From: Polyangium mundeleinium
GTDB taxonomy: Bacteria > Myxococcota_A > Polyangia > Polyangiales > Polyangiaceae
NCBI RefSeq assembly: GCF_028369105.1
Contig: NZ_JAQNDO010000001.1
Span: 3,341,001 to 3,405,000, forward strand
Length of the DNA: 64,000 bases
Reading direction: 5' to 3'
In this document: piece by piece, positions 37,354-45,565 of the stretch
Layout of the letters: each line of letters begins with the position of its first letter
Position numbering within the stretch: position 1 is the first letter of the stretch
Program-made: the position numbers and the translations under genes
Notes under the pieces: generated by a model
Told to the model about the DNA's origin: nothing
Seen by the model: only the letters and a program-made list of their open reading frames with translations
Databases searched by the model: none

Positions 37354-38241
37354 TCATTGGCTCTCGCCCACCGCTTCCTCCAGCTCGGCCACACGCGCGG
37401 CGAGCTCCGCGGCGGCCTTCTTGGCGGCCAGGAGCTCCGCCTTTTTTTGCGTCTTCTCCGCGTCGGCCCTGGCGCGCGCGACGGCCTCCTCCTGCGCGAC
37501 CTTCTCGTCGCGCTGCTTCTTCATGGCCAGGAGCTCCACCTCGGCCGCGGCGATACGCCGGTCGAGTTCTTTCACGGTGAGCCGCTCCGCGCTCGATCCC
37601 TGACGGAAGAAAGAATCGGCCCATCCGGTCCCGAGCTCGGGCGTCTTGTGCTGGATTTCGCCGAGCTTGCCGTGGAGCGATTTTCGCAGCGCATTGAACT
37701 CGTCGACGAGCTGCTTGCGCGAGCCGATGGTCCGGAAATCGGCGATCTTCTGGCTCACGGCCGCCTGCGTCGTGGTCTTTTGATCGGCGCGCTCGACGAG
37801 GTCTGCGAGGGCGGCCCCGATCGTCTGGAGTTGCTGGCTCGATGCCGCCTGAAGGGAAGGGGGCCAGTGGCGCATGGTATCGAGCTGCCCGCCGAGGATG
37901 GGGCGTTTGAGCTCGCTGGGCCTCTGGCTCCCGAAGTAATGGGCGTACGGCAGGGCGCCGCGGTCGTTCTTCGATTCGATGAGGCTCAGGGCGGCGATGG
38001 CGTCGGTCAGGCGATCGAGGTCGTCGTCCACGAATTCGACAGCGGCGTTCGCCGCGAAGCGCTCGCCGCTCAGCGCGAGCTCCTCCATCAAGGAGGCGTC
38101 GAGCTTGGGGCGGAAGGCGTCGAGCTCGGGCACGAGCGACGCCGTGAGCGGGTGCGAGAGGAGGCGCCCGCGTGTGTGAAAAAACTCTTCATAGAGCGTG
38201 AAAATGCCCGTCCGTGCGACGAGCGTGATGATTCCAGCCAT
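37354..38241 (-). CDS. Coiled-coil protein of unknown family
   Basis: 295 residues, no signal peptide. The first two thirds are helical (LFHTRGRLLSHPLTA, EFVDDDLDRLTDAIAALS); the last 80 residues form a clear Ala/Glu/Lys-rich coiled coil (ELDRRIAAAEVELLAMKKQ, EKTQKKAELLAAKKAAAEL). I chose ATG at 38241; the upstream in-frame extension is short and lacks coding bias. First gene of the operon with the two lipoproteins. I do not recognise the family. Confidence 0.65.
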   Translation of the reverse strand: MAGIITLVARTGIFTLYEEFFHTRGRLLSHPLTASLVPELDAFRPKLDASLMEELALSGERFAANAAVEFVDDDLDRLTDAIAALSLIESKNDRGALPYAHYFGSQRPSELKRPILGGQLDTMRHWPPSLQAASSQQLQTIGAALADLVERADQKTTTQAAVSQKIADFRTIGSRKQLVDEFNALRKSLHGKLGEIQHKTPELGTGWADSFFRQGSSAERLTVKELDRRIAAAEVELLAMKKQRDEKVAQEEAVARARADAEKTQKKAELLAAKKAAAELAARVAELEEAVGESQ

Positions 38242-38748
38242 GGTTGGCACGCTAACGCGGCTGTTTCGCGGGGAGCAACACAAAAACGGGGCCGAGGAGC
38301 TGCGTCGAGGGTCGACGCAGGATGGGGGGTGGCTGGAGGGGCGCGGTGCGTGACGCGGGGTGGATCCGGGCGGCCGACTGGCTGCGGTCGAGGGCCTTTG
38401 GGGCGCGGGGGGCGTCGGACTGGCTTTCGTCGAGGGCCTTTGGGGCGCGGGAGGAGCCGAACTGGCTTTCGTCGAGGGGCGACGTGGGGCGCGGGGGAGG
38501 GGACTTCGTTGCGTCGAGCGTGCGCGGCGGGGGTTCGGGCGGGCCCCGGGGACCGGCGGCGTTTTGCAGGCGCGGGAGGGGCGGCGGGCCGTGGGGCGCG
38601 AGGCGCGGCGCGGCGGGGCAGGTGGGCCAACAAGGAGTACGGACGTCGTCCACGTGATGCGAGGGCCCGCAGGGGCGGGGGGAAGGCGCGCAGCAGGCGG
38701 CGGGCGGATTCGTGCTCACACTTGACACCACACCCGGCCGTATGCCGT
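38242..38748. other. Intergenic region with repeats and duplicated leader
   Basis: No confident gene. It holds the upstream region of the coiled-coil gene, a 42-base triplicate repeat, a minus-strand stretch with coding-like codon use (38252..38600) that could be a truncated gene tail, and from 38610 the left copy of a duplicated lipoprotein segment. Confidence 0.5.
38376..38501. repeat. Three tandem 42-base repeats
   Basis: The units begin near 38376, 38418 and 38460 and share GACTGGCTTTCGTCGAGGGC and CCTTTGGGGCGCGGG; the third unit has diverged. 42 bases is a whole number of codons, and on the minus strand it reads as a 14-residue repeat (APKALDESQSDAPR), so it may come from a decayed gene. 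Confidence 0.65.
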
Positions 38749-38750
38749 AT
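38722..38750 (+). promoter_or_regulatory. Candidate promoter of duplicated lipoprotein 1
   Basis: TTGACA (38722-38727), a 17-base spacer and CCGTAT (38745-38750) lie directly at the start codons. The spacing is kept in the second copy. No ribosome-binding sequence is seen, so the transcript may be leaderless or nearly so. Confidence 0.45.
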
Positions 38751-39369
38751 GGACGGCAACATGTCGATGCGCAAGAACCCATACGGTCTGACCCGGGGGG
38801 TGTGGCTGCTGGTCGCTCTCTCCGCCGCGCTGAACATCTCCTGCGGGAACTCCAACCCCGAGGTGTTGCGGGACACGACAGGCGCGACGTTCTCGTGGAC
38901 GTGCGCTGAAGATGGCTCTTTCAACGAGGGCTGCGCGATCAAGCCCCTCGATGCACCGCCGCCGGCGCAGTGCGACAGCGGCAGCGGCGAGAGCGGCAGG
39001 GTTTTTTATTCGTATTCGTGGGGTAGGTTCATCGAGATCTGCTCGGTCGTCGGGTTGGACAGCGGCGCGTGGTTCACCGATGCGTCGCTGTGCAGGTTCG
39101 TCGCGTGCGACGCGGACGACGAGTGCCCGCAATTTCCGGACGCCGCGTACGCGTGCTCCGCCGGCATTTGCCAGAACGTCGAGCGGAAGGGAGAGATCCG
39201 CGATGCAGGGGACGTGGTCACGCTCTGCATGGCCGACGAGCCGCGCCCCTCGGATTGCCGAGCGCAGATCGAAGACCCCGAGGTAGCGGCGCAGTTCCAG
39301 CTCGCGCACGCGAGCTGCGATAGCGCGACCGGTGTCTGCAAGGTACCTGCGGATTGCCGGCAGCCCTGA
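38749..39369 (+). CDS. Duplicated Cys-rich lipoprotein 1
   Basis: About 206 residues. Three in-frame ATGs (38749, 38761, 38767) precede a lipoprotein signal ending ALNISC; the first is listed, the last gives the most compact signal. The mature part holds paired cysteines (CDADDECPQFPDAAYACSAGICQ, CMADEPRPSDC, CRQP end). It is highly similar to the gene at 39798 along its whole length. Function unknown; a surface disulphide-rich protein. Confidence 0.7.
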   Translation: MDGNMSMRKNPYGLTRGVWLLVALSAALNISCGNSNPEVLRDTTGATFSWTCAEDGSFNEGCAIKPLDAPPPAQCDSGSGESGRVFYSYSWGRFIEICSVVGLDSGAWFTDASLCRFVACDADDECPQFPDAAYACSAGICQNVERKGEIRDAGDVVTLCMADEPRPSDCRAQIEDPEVAAQFQLAHASCDSATGVCKVPADCRQP

Positions 39370-39491
39370 GAGGGTGTTCCACAGGCTGCTGCGCGGCTCG
39401 ATGCGTCGGTCGGCCTCGCTCGACGTACAGAGTACGCCTCACTCGGCCTCCCTAGCCTCGAGCCGCTCGCGACGCCTGTGGAACACCCTCT
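39369..39491. repeat. Palindromic element with 18-base perfect arms
   Basis: AGAGGGTGTTCCACAGGC (39369-39386) and its exact inverse (39474-39491) enclose 87 bases. The arms extend imperfectly through GCGGCTCGA / TCGAGCCGC to about 33 bases, and the centre has CGTAC-AGA-GTACG. It begins at the lipoprotein 1 stop codon. It resembles a small palindromic repeat (REP/MITE-like) or a large terminator hairpin. Confidence 0.7.
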
Positions 39492-39522
39492 GAGAGGTGG
39501 CGACCCCCCCCGCTCCGCACGG

Positions 39523-39658
39523 GTGGGGCCCGCCCGGCTTGTTCTTCGTGCAGCGCTCCTGTCCCTTGCCGCGTGCGGCGGCGAGGAACCCGTTTTCACG
39601 AAGCTCTTCACGACCGAGCACTTCGAGTATTCCGTGCAAGAGGGAGCCACACCCCCGT
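39523..39658 (+). pseudogene. Truncated lipoprotein gene remnant
   Basis: GTG at 39523 starts a good lipoprotein signal (VGPARLVLRAALLSLAACGG) followed by GEEPVFTKLFTTEHFEYSVQEG. After about 45 residues the frame runs into the duplicated segment at 39659, where coding character is lost. This looks like the 5' end of a gene cut off by the duplication junction. Confidence 0.5.
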
Positions 39659-39770
39659 GCGGCGGGGCAGGTGGGCCGAGATGGAGCGCGGACGTCGTCC
39701 ACGTGATGCGGGGGCCCGCAGGGGCGGGGAGAAGGCGCGCGGGAGGCGGCGGGCGGATTCGTGCTCACAC

Positions 39771-39799
39771 TTGACACAGCATCCGGCCATGTGCCGTAT
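39771..39799 (+). promoter_or_regulatory. Candidate promoter of duplicated lipoprotein 2
   Basis: TTGACA (39771-39776), 17-base spacer, CCGTAT (39794-39799), directly at the first start codon, as in copy 1. The spacer sequence varies between copies while both hexamers are unchanged. Confidence 0.45.
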
Positions 39800-40388
39800 G
39801 GACGACAACATGTCGATGTGCAAGATTCGATACGGTCTGACCCGGGGGGGGTGGTTGCTGGTCGCTCTCTCCGCCGCGCTGAACATCTCCTGCGGGGATT
39901 CCAACACCAGGGTCGTGCGGGACACGACAGGCGCGACGTTCTTGTGGACGTGCCCTGACGACGAGCGATGCGAGATAGAGCCCCTCGATGCGCCGCGGCC
40001 GGCGCAGTGCGGCCGCAGCAACGTTTCTTATTCGTATAGTATGGATAACTTCATCAAGCTCTGCTCGGTCGTCGAGTTGGACGGCGGCGGCTGGTTCACC
40101 AACGCGCCGCTGTGCAGGTTCGTCGCGTGCGACGCGGACGACGAGTGCCCGGAATTTCCGAACGCCGCGTACGCGTGCTCCGCCGGCCTGTGCCAGAACG
40201 TCGAGCCGACGAGAGGGATCGTCGGGGAGGACGTGATCCTGCTCTGCATGGCCGACGCGCCGCGCCCCTTGCATTGCCGAGCGCAGGTCGCCGTCCCCGA
40301 GGTAGCGGCGGAGGTCGCTCGCGCGCTCGCGAGCTGCGATAGCGCGGCCGGTGTCTGCACGGTCCCTGCGGATTGCCGGCAGCCCTGA
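39798..40388 (+). CDS. Duplicated Cys-rich lipoprotein 2
   Basis: About 196 residues, the second copy of the 38749 gene. Same signal peptide with lipobox NISC, same cysteine pairs (CDADDECPEFPNAAYACSAGLCQ), same QP C-terminus. It differs by several substitutions and by loss of ten residues in the N-terminal third. Both copies keep an open frame, so both are probably expressed. It converges on the fumarylacetoacetase-family gene 30 bases away. Confidence 0.7.
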   Translation: MDDNMSMCKIRYGLTRGGWLLVALSAALNISCGDSNTRVVRDTTGATFLWTCPDDERCEIEPLDAPRPAQCGRSNVSYSYSMDNFIKLCSVVELDGGGWFTNAPLCRFVACDADDECPEFPNAAYACSAGLCQNVEPTRGIVGEDVILLCMADAPRPLHCRAQVAVPEVAAEVARALASCDSAAGVCTVPADCRQP

Positions 40389-40418
40389 GGACGTGTTCCG
40401 GTGCGTAGCGCCGGGGTT

Positions 40419-41285
40419 TCACCCTTCCGCAAGGACGTGATTGCGCAGCGTCCCGACGCGCTCGACCTGGACCTCGAAGACGTCCCCCGGCTTCAGGAAC
40501 ACCGGCGGATTGCGCACGAAGCCGACGCCCCCGGGCGTGCCGGTCGCGATCATGTCGCCGGCTTCGAGCGTCATCACCTCGGACAGGATCGCAATGGCGT
40601 CGGCGACGCTGAAGACCATGTCCGATGTGTTCGCCTCCTGCATGACCTTTCCGTTGAGAACGCCGCGAAGCACGAGGCCCTTGGCGCCCAGAGGCAGCTC
40701 GTCGGCGGTGACGAGCTCGGGGCCGAGCGCGCCGGTGGCATCGAAGTTCTTTCCAATCGTCCACTGGTGCGTGCGCATTTGATAGTCGCGAATCGATCCG
40801 TCGTTCAGCAAGGTATATCCAGCGACGTGATCGAGCGCCTGCGCGCGAGAAACGTTGCGGCACGTCTTTCCGATCACGACGACGAGCTCGGCCTCGTAGT
40901 CGAAGTGCGTCGACACCGACGGCCGCACGAGCGGCTCCCCATGACCCACGAGGCTCGTCGGATACCGCCCGAAGACGACCGGGTACTCCGGCGGCTTGAG
41001 CGCGTTCTCCGCCGCGTGATCGACATAATTGAGCCCGAGGCAAAGCAACTTGCCCGGCGCCGGGAGGACCGGGCGAAACCGGACCTCGTCGTCGCGGAGG
41101 AGCGCGCTCGCCGCCGTTCGCGCGACGACGTCCGCAAGCTCTCGCGTGTCATAGGCGGGCGACCGGAGGAGCGCGCCCACGTCCGTCGGCAATCCCGGGA
41201 GGGCAGCACTCACATTGACGATCCCGTCCGCGCGGCGTGCGCCGAGGAAAGGTGTTTCGTTCGCGTAGAGCGACGACAGTTTCAA
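40419..41285 (-). CDS. Fumarylacetoacetate hydrolase-family protein
   Basis: 288 residues with FAH-superfamily motifs: LGLNYVDHAAEN, FDYEAELVVVIG (metal-binding Glu residues), NDGSIRDYQ, QWTIGKNFD and MIATGTPGGVGF. Members hydrolyse or decarboxylate acylpyruvate-like C-C bonds using Mg or Ca, usually in aromatic or sugar catabolism. The start is TTG at 41285, supported by a GGAGGT ribosome-binding site 6 bases upstream. Last gene of a three-gene operon with the deacetylase and the VOC protein; the substrate is unknown. Confidence 0.88.
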   Translation of the reverse strand: MKLSSLYANETPFLGARRADGIVNVSAALPGLPTDVGALLRSPAYDTRELADVVARTAASALLRDDEVRFRPVLPAPGKLLCLGLNYVDHAAENALKPPEYPVVFGRYPTSLVGHGEPLVRPSVSTHFDYEAELVVVIGKTCRNVSRAQALDHVAGYTLLNDGSIRDYQMRTHQWTIGKNFDATGALGPELVTADELPLGAKGLVLRGVLNGKVMQEANTSDMVFSVADAIAILSEVMTLEAGDMIATGTPGGVGFVRNPPVFLKPGDVFEVQVERVGTLRNHVLAEG

Positions 41286-41322
41286 GGTCTACCTCCGAAA
41301 GGGCATCGAACGGTGCGCTGGT

Positions 41323-41979
41323 TCAATGCTTTACACCAGCGGCGACGAGGGCGTCGAGATCGCCGACGATCTTGCCCTCCAGGATCGGCGTGACGGAGAC
41401 CGGAAGGTCGGTGACGAGCTCGATGCCCTCGCGCTCCGCAGCGTCGAGGAAGCCTTCGAGCCCGGCCAGGCATGCGCCGGGGATGTCATGCAAGACGATG
41501 ACCGCGTGCGGCTGGGCCAGGCAATCCGCGAGCGCGCGCGCCGCCCAGCCCTTCGGGTCGACCCAGTCGCGCGGGACGGAGGTCCAGAGGACGCAGGAAG
41601 AGCCCTGCTCGACGAGGTAGGTGACAGCGGCGCGGCTGAGCAGATGCGGCCCGAGGAGGCCGCCGCCGCCGAACGGCCGAAAGCGCTTGGGGCCCGGGAC
41701 GAGCGGCAGGAGCCACGCGTCGGTCGCGGCGATCTCCGCGGCGACGGCGTCGGGGCGCGGATCGTCGCCGAGCGGAACCTCGTGGGTGAACGAGTGATTG
41801 CCGACGAAGTGCCCTTCGGCGACCGCGCGGGCGACGAGCGCGCGGCCTTCAGGCTCCACGAGATGTTTGCCGAGGACGAAGAAGTGCGCCCGGACGTTTC
41901 TTCGCCGCAAGATGTCGAGCACCGCCGGCGTGATCACGCGGTCGGGCCCGTTGTCGAACGTGAGCGTCGCGCGCCTCAA
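41323..41979 (-). CDS. Polysaccharide deacetylase-like (NodB) protein
   Basis: 218 residues with NodB-homology motifs: TFDNGPD (catalytic base region), HSFTHE (metal His ligands) and LHDIPG. It would remove N- or O-acetyl groups from a glycan or a related small substrate. No signal peptide, so it may be cytoplasmic. The start is TTG at 41979, seven bases after the VOC gene stop. The shortened first motif (TFDNGPD rather than TFDDGP) is compatible with the family. Confidence 0.8.
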   Translation of the reverse strand: MRRATLTFDNGPDRVITPAVLDILRRRNVRAHFFVLGKHLVEPEGRALVARAVAEGHFVGNHSFTHEVPLGDDPRPDAVAAEIAATDAWLLPLVPGPKRFRPFGGGGLLGPHLLSRAAVTYLVEQGSSCVLWTSVPRDWVDPKGWAARALADCLAQPHAVIVLHDIPGACLAGLEGFLDAAEREGIELVTDLPVSVTPILEGKIVGDLDALVAAGVKH

Positions 41980-41986
41980 CGCGACG

Positions 41987-42523
41987 TCACCGGTAGGTGT
42001 TGTTCGAGGTGTGGTCGCCGGAGAGCCAGCGCGCGAGCTCGCGATGCGCGTCCTTGCGCCGCGCCTCCTCGGCTTCCGGCGTGACCGCCTTCGGGGCGTC
42101 GCACGTGAGCTCGACGATCATGTCGTTCGGGTCTTTCACGTAGATCGACCGGCAGTACCCGTGCTCGAGCACGTACGTGTCCGGCGCGCGATAGCCCGCT
42201 TTCTCGATGCGCGCCTCGATCGCGCGTTGCGTCTCGGCGTCGACCGAAAGCGCGATGTGGTGGAACGGCGACGCGGGCATCGGCGGACCGAAGATGTCCT
42301 GATCGCGGTCGCTGGCGAACTGGAAGAACGCGAGCGCGCTCCCGTCTTCGAGGCCGAAGAAACAGTGGCAATAGGTCCGCACCTCGCCAAAGAGCTCGTC
42401 GGCTTCGCACCACGTGGCGACCAGAGGCAGGCCGATGATCTCCTCGTAGAACGCGCGTGTCTTTTCGAGGTCCTTCGAGACGTATGCCGTGTGATGCAGC
42501 CGGCTCGGCCGTCGTGCGCTCAT
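41987..42523 (-). CDS. VOC (glyoxalase/dioxygenase-fold) protein
   Basis: 178 residues of the vicinal-oxygen-chelate fold: LHHTAYVSKDLEKTRAFYEEIIG, FHHIALSVDAETQ and YCRSIYVKDPNDMIVELT, with metal-binding His and Glu in the expected places. Possible activities are ring-cleavage dioxygenase, glyoxalase or resistance enzyme. The ATG has a perfect GGAAGGAG site 8 bases upstream. It opens the operon with the deacetylase and FAH-family gene, which suggests a small catabolic pathway. Confidence 0.85.
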   Translation of the reverse strand: MSARRPSRLHHTAYVSKDLEKTRAFYEEIIGLPLVATWCEADELFGEVRTYCHCFFGLEDGSALAFFQFASDRDQDIFGPPMPASPFHHIALSVDAETQRAIEARIEKAGYRAPDTYVLEHGYCRSIYVKDPNDMIVELTCDAPKAVTPEAEEARRKDAHRELARWLSGDHTSNNTYR

Positions 42524-42646
42524 GCAATCTCCTTCCTACTCTATCGAAAGGCTAGTTTCGGGGTTCCAGCGGTCAAGCCATTTCGTCGGGACGCGGTGCG
42601 TCGAAGACGGTGGACACGTCCGGGCCGCATCAGGTACCGTTCTTCA

Positions 42647-43573
42647 ATGCATGCCTTCCTCCACCTCGACAGGGTCTGGTTTCTTGGTGCAATCGTCAGC
42701 CTCGTAGCGCTCGCCTGCGGCACCAGCACCGGGGGGACGACGACCTCGACCGGCGGCGCGGGGAGCTCGACCGGCGGCGGGTCCTCGGGCGGCATGGGCG
42801 GCATCGGCGGTATGGGCGGCATGGGGCAGGGGGGGAATCAAGGCGGCGAAGGCGGAATCAATTTCACGAGCGGCAGCGGTGGAGGTGTCCCCGCGGTCGA
42901 CGTCGACGTCGTCCTCACGGCCGACAACGCCTACAGCTTCGGGTATGGCGACGCCGCGGGCATCACGACATTCATTCAGGGCTCCCGCGCGCAGACGGCC
43001 GGCCAGATTTTCAACTGCGGCGAGGGCCCCGAAGCGTACCTCGTGCCCGCCGCCGAGGCCCCTCCGTCCGCGTACCTTTACATCGTGACCTGGGACGACC
43101 TCTCCGTGACACAAGGCGTGCTGGGGCAATTTCGTCGCGGCACCGGCGCGCCGTTGTATACCGGCGACGCCCAATTCGAGGCATGCGCGACCGGCATCAA
43201 CATGCAGAGCAGCCAGACCGGCCCCACGCAAGCCGAGATCAATGAGCAGATCGCCATCTGCAACAGCGGCAGCGGCGACGACGCTACCACGAGCGGAGGC
43301 TGGGTGAACGCGGCCGGCGCCGTGACGCCGGGCGCCATCGGAACGCTCGCGGTCGGCGAGGCCAACGATCCGACGCCGGGCGGGACATTTCCCCCCACGT
43401 GCCCCACGGGCGCCGCGCCCCCGGACACGGCCAGCATCGACCCGGAAGCGCACTGGATGTGGTATCAGCCCGGCGGCATCGCGAATCCCTTCCAGTCGAC
43501 GGGATCGAATACGTTTCGCGCATACCTGATTTTCCGGATCGCCGCCGAGGACATCCCGCTCCCCCCCAAATGA
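42647..43573 (+). CDS. Gly-rich lipoprotein of unknown function
   Basis: 308 residues. Signal peptide with lipobox VALACGTS, a Thr/Ser/Gly then Gly/Met linker (to about residue 80), then a beta-rich domain (VDVDVVLTADNAYSFGYGD, AYLYIVTWDDLSVTQGVLGQF, NTFRAYLIFRIAAEDIPLPPK). The domain has one cysteine pair. Possibly a surface carbohydrate- or protein-binding protein, but I do not recognise the family. Its promoter region is shared with the divergent VOC operon. Confidence 0.8.
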   Translation: MHAFLHLDRVWFLGAIVSLVALACGTSTGGTTTSTGGAGSSTGGGSSGGMGGIGGMGGMGQGGNQGGEGGINFTSGSGGGVPAVDVDVVLTADNAYSFGYGDAAGITTFIQGSRAQTAGQIFNCGEGPEAYLVPAAEAPPSAYLYIVTWDDLSVTQGVLGQFRRGTGAPLYTGDAQFEACATGINMQSSQTGPTQAEINEQIAICNSGSGDDATTSGGWVNAAGAVTPGAIGTLAVGEANDPTPGGTFPPTCPTGAAPPDTASIDPEAHWMWYQPGGIANPFQSTGSNTFRAYLIFRIAAEDIPLPPK

Positions 43574-43662
43574 GGGCTCGCTGCGCGGCGGCCCTCCCGC
43601 TCGGACGTCGCCGAGCAGCCCGCGATCACGACCGGGCACCCCCCGCGCATCCCCGGCGAACG

Positions 43663-43699
43663 CGAGGCCCCTCCCGCCGCGCGGGCGAGAGGGGCCTCG
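43663..43699. terminator. GC-rich hairpin between convergent genes
   Basis: Perfect 11-base inverted repeat CGAGGCCCCTC / GAGGGGCCTCG with a 15-base loop, between the Gly-rich lipoprotein and the opposing TM-helix gene. It lacks a T-tract, like the hairpin at 7560. Confidence 0.5.
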
Positions 43700-43728
43700 A
43701 ATGCGCCGGCCCGCTTGGATCGTCCGCC

Positions 43729-44454
43729 TCAGGGAGGCGTGATGATGTGGTGCTCGTCGTCCGATGCGCCCGTGGTTGCCCGCTTGCCGAGCCGATCCTC
43801 GTACCAGCGACGCGCCACGCGGCCGGCCACGTCACGGCTGCCGAGCCCGAATGCGAGCGCCGCGGCAAGCGCGATCGCCCCGAGCGTCAGCGAGAATGCG
43901 AGCGTCACGATCTCCTCGGCGATCTGCAGCTCCCGCAGCGCCATGAACGCGCCGAGCGCCAGGATGCCCGCCCGGATCGCGCCTGCCACGAGCGGACGCT
44001 GCGACGTCGTCGGCGTCTCGCCCGGCACGCTCGCTCCGTTCGTCTCCAGCATCCGCGCGCGCACCCAGTTCGCGAACAGGAGCGCCGCGCCGAAGATCAC
44101 CGCGGCTGCCAGCACGTGCGGCAAGTACGCGATGATCGCTGCGATCCCCGCGGCCACGGCGCCGAGGCGCCACACGTCGGCCGCGTACATCACCACGATG
44201 AGCATGGTCACCCAGAAGACGATCGACGCGCCCCAGCGGGATCCCTGCTCCGTTCGGTCCGCTCGCATCGCGATGCCCAGCCTGTCGACCAGCCGGTCGA
44301 AGCCCACCCGGTGCAGGAGCGGCCTCGCGATCGAGGCGAGCAGCCTCGCGATGAAATAGCCGACCACCAGGATGGCGAGACCCCACAGGAGATCCGGCAG
44401 AAACGCGAGGAAATCGTTCCACGCAGCCCTGAGCCAAAACGTGCTCCGATCCAT
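43729..44454 (-). CDS. MscS-related TM-helix family membrane protein
   Basis: 241 residues with about five transmembrane helices. The LPDLLWGLAILVVGYFIARLL and LPHVLAAAVIFGAALLFANWV segments match the conserved TM-helix repeats of MscS-related proteins, and the AFGLGSRDVAGRVA end matches the pore-lining helix signature. The cytoplasmic beta domain of true MscS is missing, so it may form a channel or associate with one. Conserved in many bacteria; exact function unknown. Confidence 0.8.
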   Translation of the reverse strand: MDRSTFWLRAAWNDFLAFLPDLLWGLAILVVGYFIARLLASIARPLLHRVGFDRLVDRLGIAMRADRTEQGSRWGASIVFWVTMLIVVMYAADVWRLGAVAAGIAAIIAYLPHVLAAAVIFGAALLFANWVRARMLETNGASVPGETPTTSQRPLVAGAIRAGILALGAFMALRELQIAEEIVTLAFSLTLGAIALAAALAFGLGSRDVAGRVARRWYEDRLGKRATTGASDDEHHIITPP

Positions 44455-44581
44455 GTTCGGTCCTCCGACCCGAACGCGAATGCAATGCGCGGACCGGCTC
44501 GACGGGGCCCCGTTCTCCGCGCGCTCGACGCCGTTCGTCCGGCGAGCGCGGGAAAACCAAAAACCATGGATCGACGTGTCG

Positions 44582-45175
44582 TCAGGAGTGCGGCGCGGCG
44601 GGCACGGGCGGAGGCGGCTCCTTCGCCGGCATGTTCCGGCGAATGTAGAGCGCGACGCCGGCGCCGATGAGCGCGGCCAGCACCACCGCGAGCACCCAGA
44701 TCGCCGTCGCCGGGCTGCCTGCGGGTTCGGGGCGCGAGGACACCTTGGCCGACGAAGGCGCGCTGTGCGGCGCCGAATGCGGTACGACGAGCGCGGACGG
44801 CGGGGGCGGGCGCGGGCTCACGGGGCCGAACGGAGACACGAGCGCCTCGGGCGGCGCGGGGCGCTCTCCCGGGGCGAGCGGTTTGGCGCGTCCTGGCGAG
44901 ATTCGCACCGTCGGCATGCGCCGCGGATCGACGCTGCTCGCGATGGCGACCTTGCCTGCGGTCTCCGCGGGGTTCGGCACGTGCGCCGCGGGGAGCGCCG
45001 TGGGGCCCACGTAGGCACGCGCCTCGCGCTCCCCGCCACCGACGAGGACGTTTGCCTGGTTCGGAGGGGCCGAGGGCCTGAGCACGGGAGGAGGCTCGGG
45101 CGACCCCCCCGCCCCGAACGAGGGATCGACGAGATCGCCATCGTGCTCCGAATCCGAGGGTCTTCTCGCGCTCAT
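44582..45175 (-). CDS. Tail-anchored Pro-rich membrane protein
   Basis: 197 residues. A disordered, Pro/Ala/Ser-rich N-terminal region (with MPTVRISPGRAKP) and a single transmembrane helix near the C-terminus (TAIWVLAVVLAALIGAGVALYIRR). ATG at 45175 is preceded by AAGAG. The frame upstream of that is the antisense of the cyclase region and is not coding. No family recognised. Confidence 0.6.
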   Translation of the reverse strand: MSARRPSDSEHDGDLVDPSFGAGGSPEPPPVLRPSAPPNQANVLVGGGEREARAYVGPTALPAAHVPNPAETAGKVAIASSVDPRRMPTVRISPGRAKPLAPGERPAPPEALVSPFGPVSPRPPPPSALVVPHSAPHSAPSSAKVSSRPEPAGSPATAIWVLAVVLAALIGAGVALYIRRNMPAKEPPPPVPAAPHS

Positions 45176-45565
45176 GCGTCTCTTCACGCACCCCCTCGTC
45201 GCCGCGCTCCGCGGCGGCGCCATCTCGTCGACGGAAGGACGGGGGCACTTTTTGCGTATCCCAGGCCCGTGAGGCCGCCAAGGGGGTATCGCGCGCCTTG
45301 CGCCACTTTCCGCCTGCGCCGCTCCCGGGCCTCGCGGGCAGGGCTTTCGCGCGTGCGCATGGGACGACAGCCAACGCCGGCGGGATCGCGTGCGCCCTCT
45401 CGTCAAGCTTCCGTTGATTTTTGCTCGCGTCCCTTGCACTCTGCGTTCTGGCGTCGCGTGGCGCCCACGCCCGCATCGGGCATCTTTGCTCGGTGCGTCG
45501 TGGGGGTCGCCGGGGCGCCGCGGCAGCGCGAGCTTGCCGCTTTCGGAGCGTCGGAATCCACGGAC
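45176..45565. other. Divergent intergenic region, nothing specific seen
   Basis: 390 bases between the tail-anchored protein gene and the cyclase gene. No gene, no clear terminator and no convincing promoter hexamers were found. Confidence 0.4.

Larger units (their letters stand above)
38610..39370 (+). repeat. Duplicated lipoprotein segment, copy 1
   Basis: From GCGGCGGGGCAGGTGGGCC onward this matches the segment starting at 39659 through about 140 bases of leader, a promoter-like TTGACA and the whole following lipoprotein gene. The copies differ by small indels; homology fades right after the stop codon. Confidence 0.8.
39659..40389 (+). repeat. Duplicated lipoprotein segment, copy 2
   Basis: Second copy of the segment at 38610. 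The leader, the TTGACA/CCGTAT spacing and the whole lipoprotein gene are retained. Confidence 0.8.

Noticed and set aside
38360-38725. Plus-strand Gly-rich frame over the 42-base repeats
   Set aside because: No ribosome-binding site, no signal peptide, and it runs into the duplicated promoter region.
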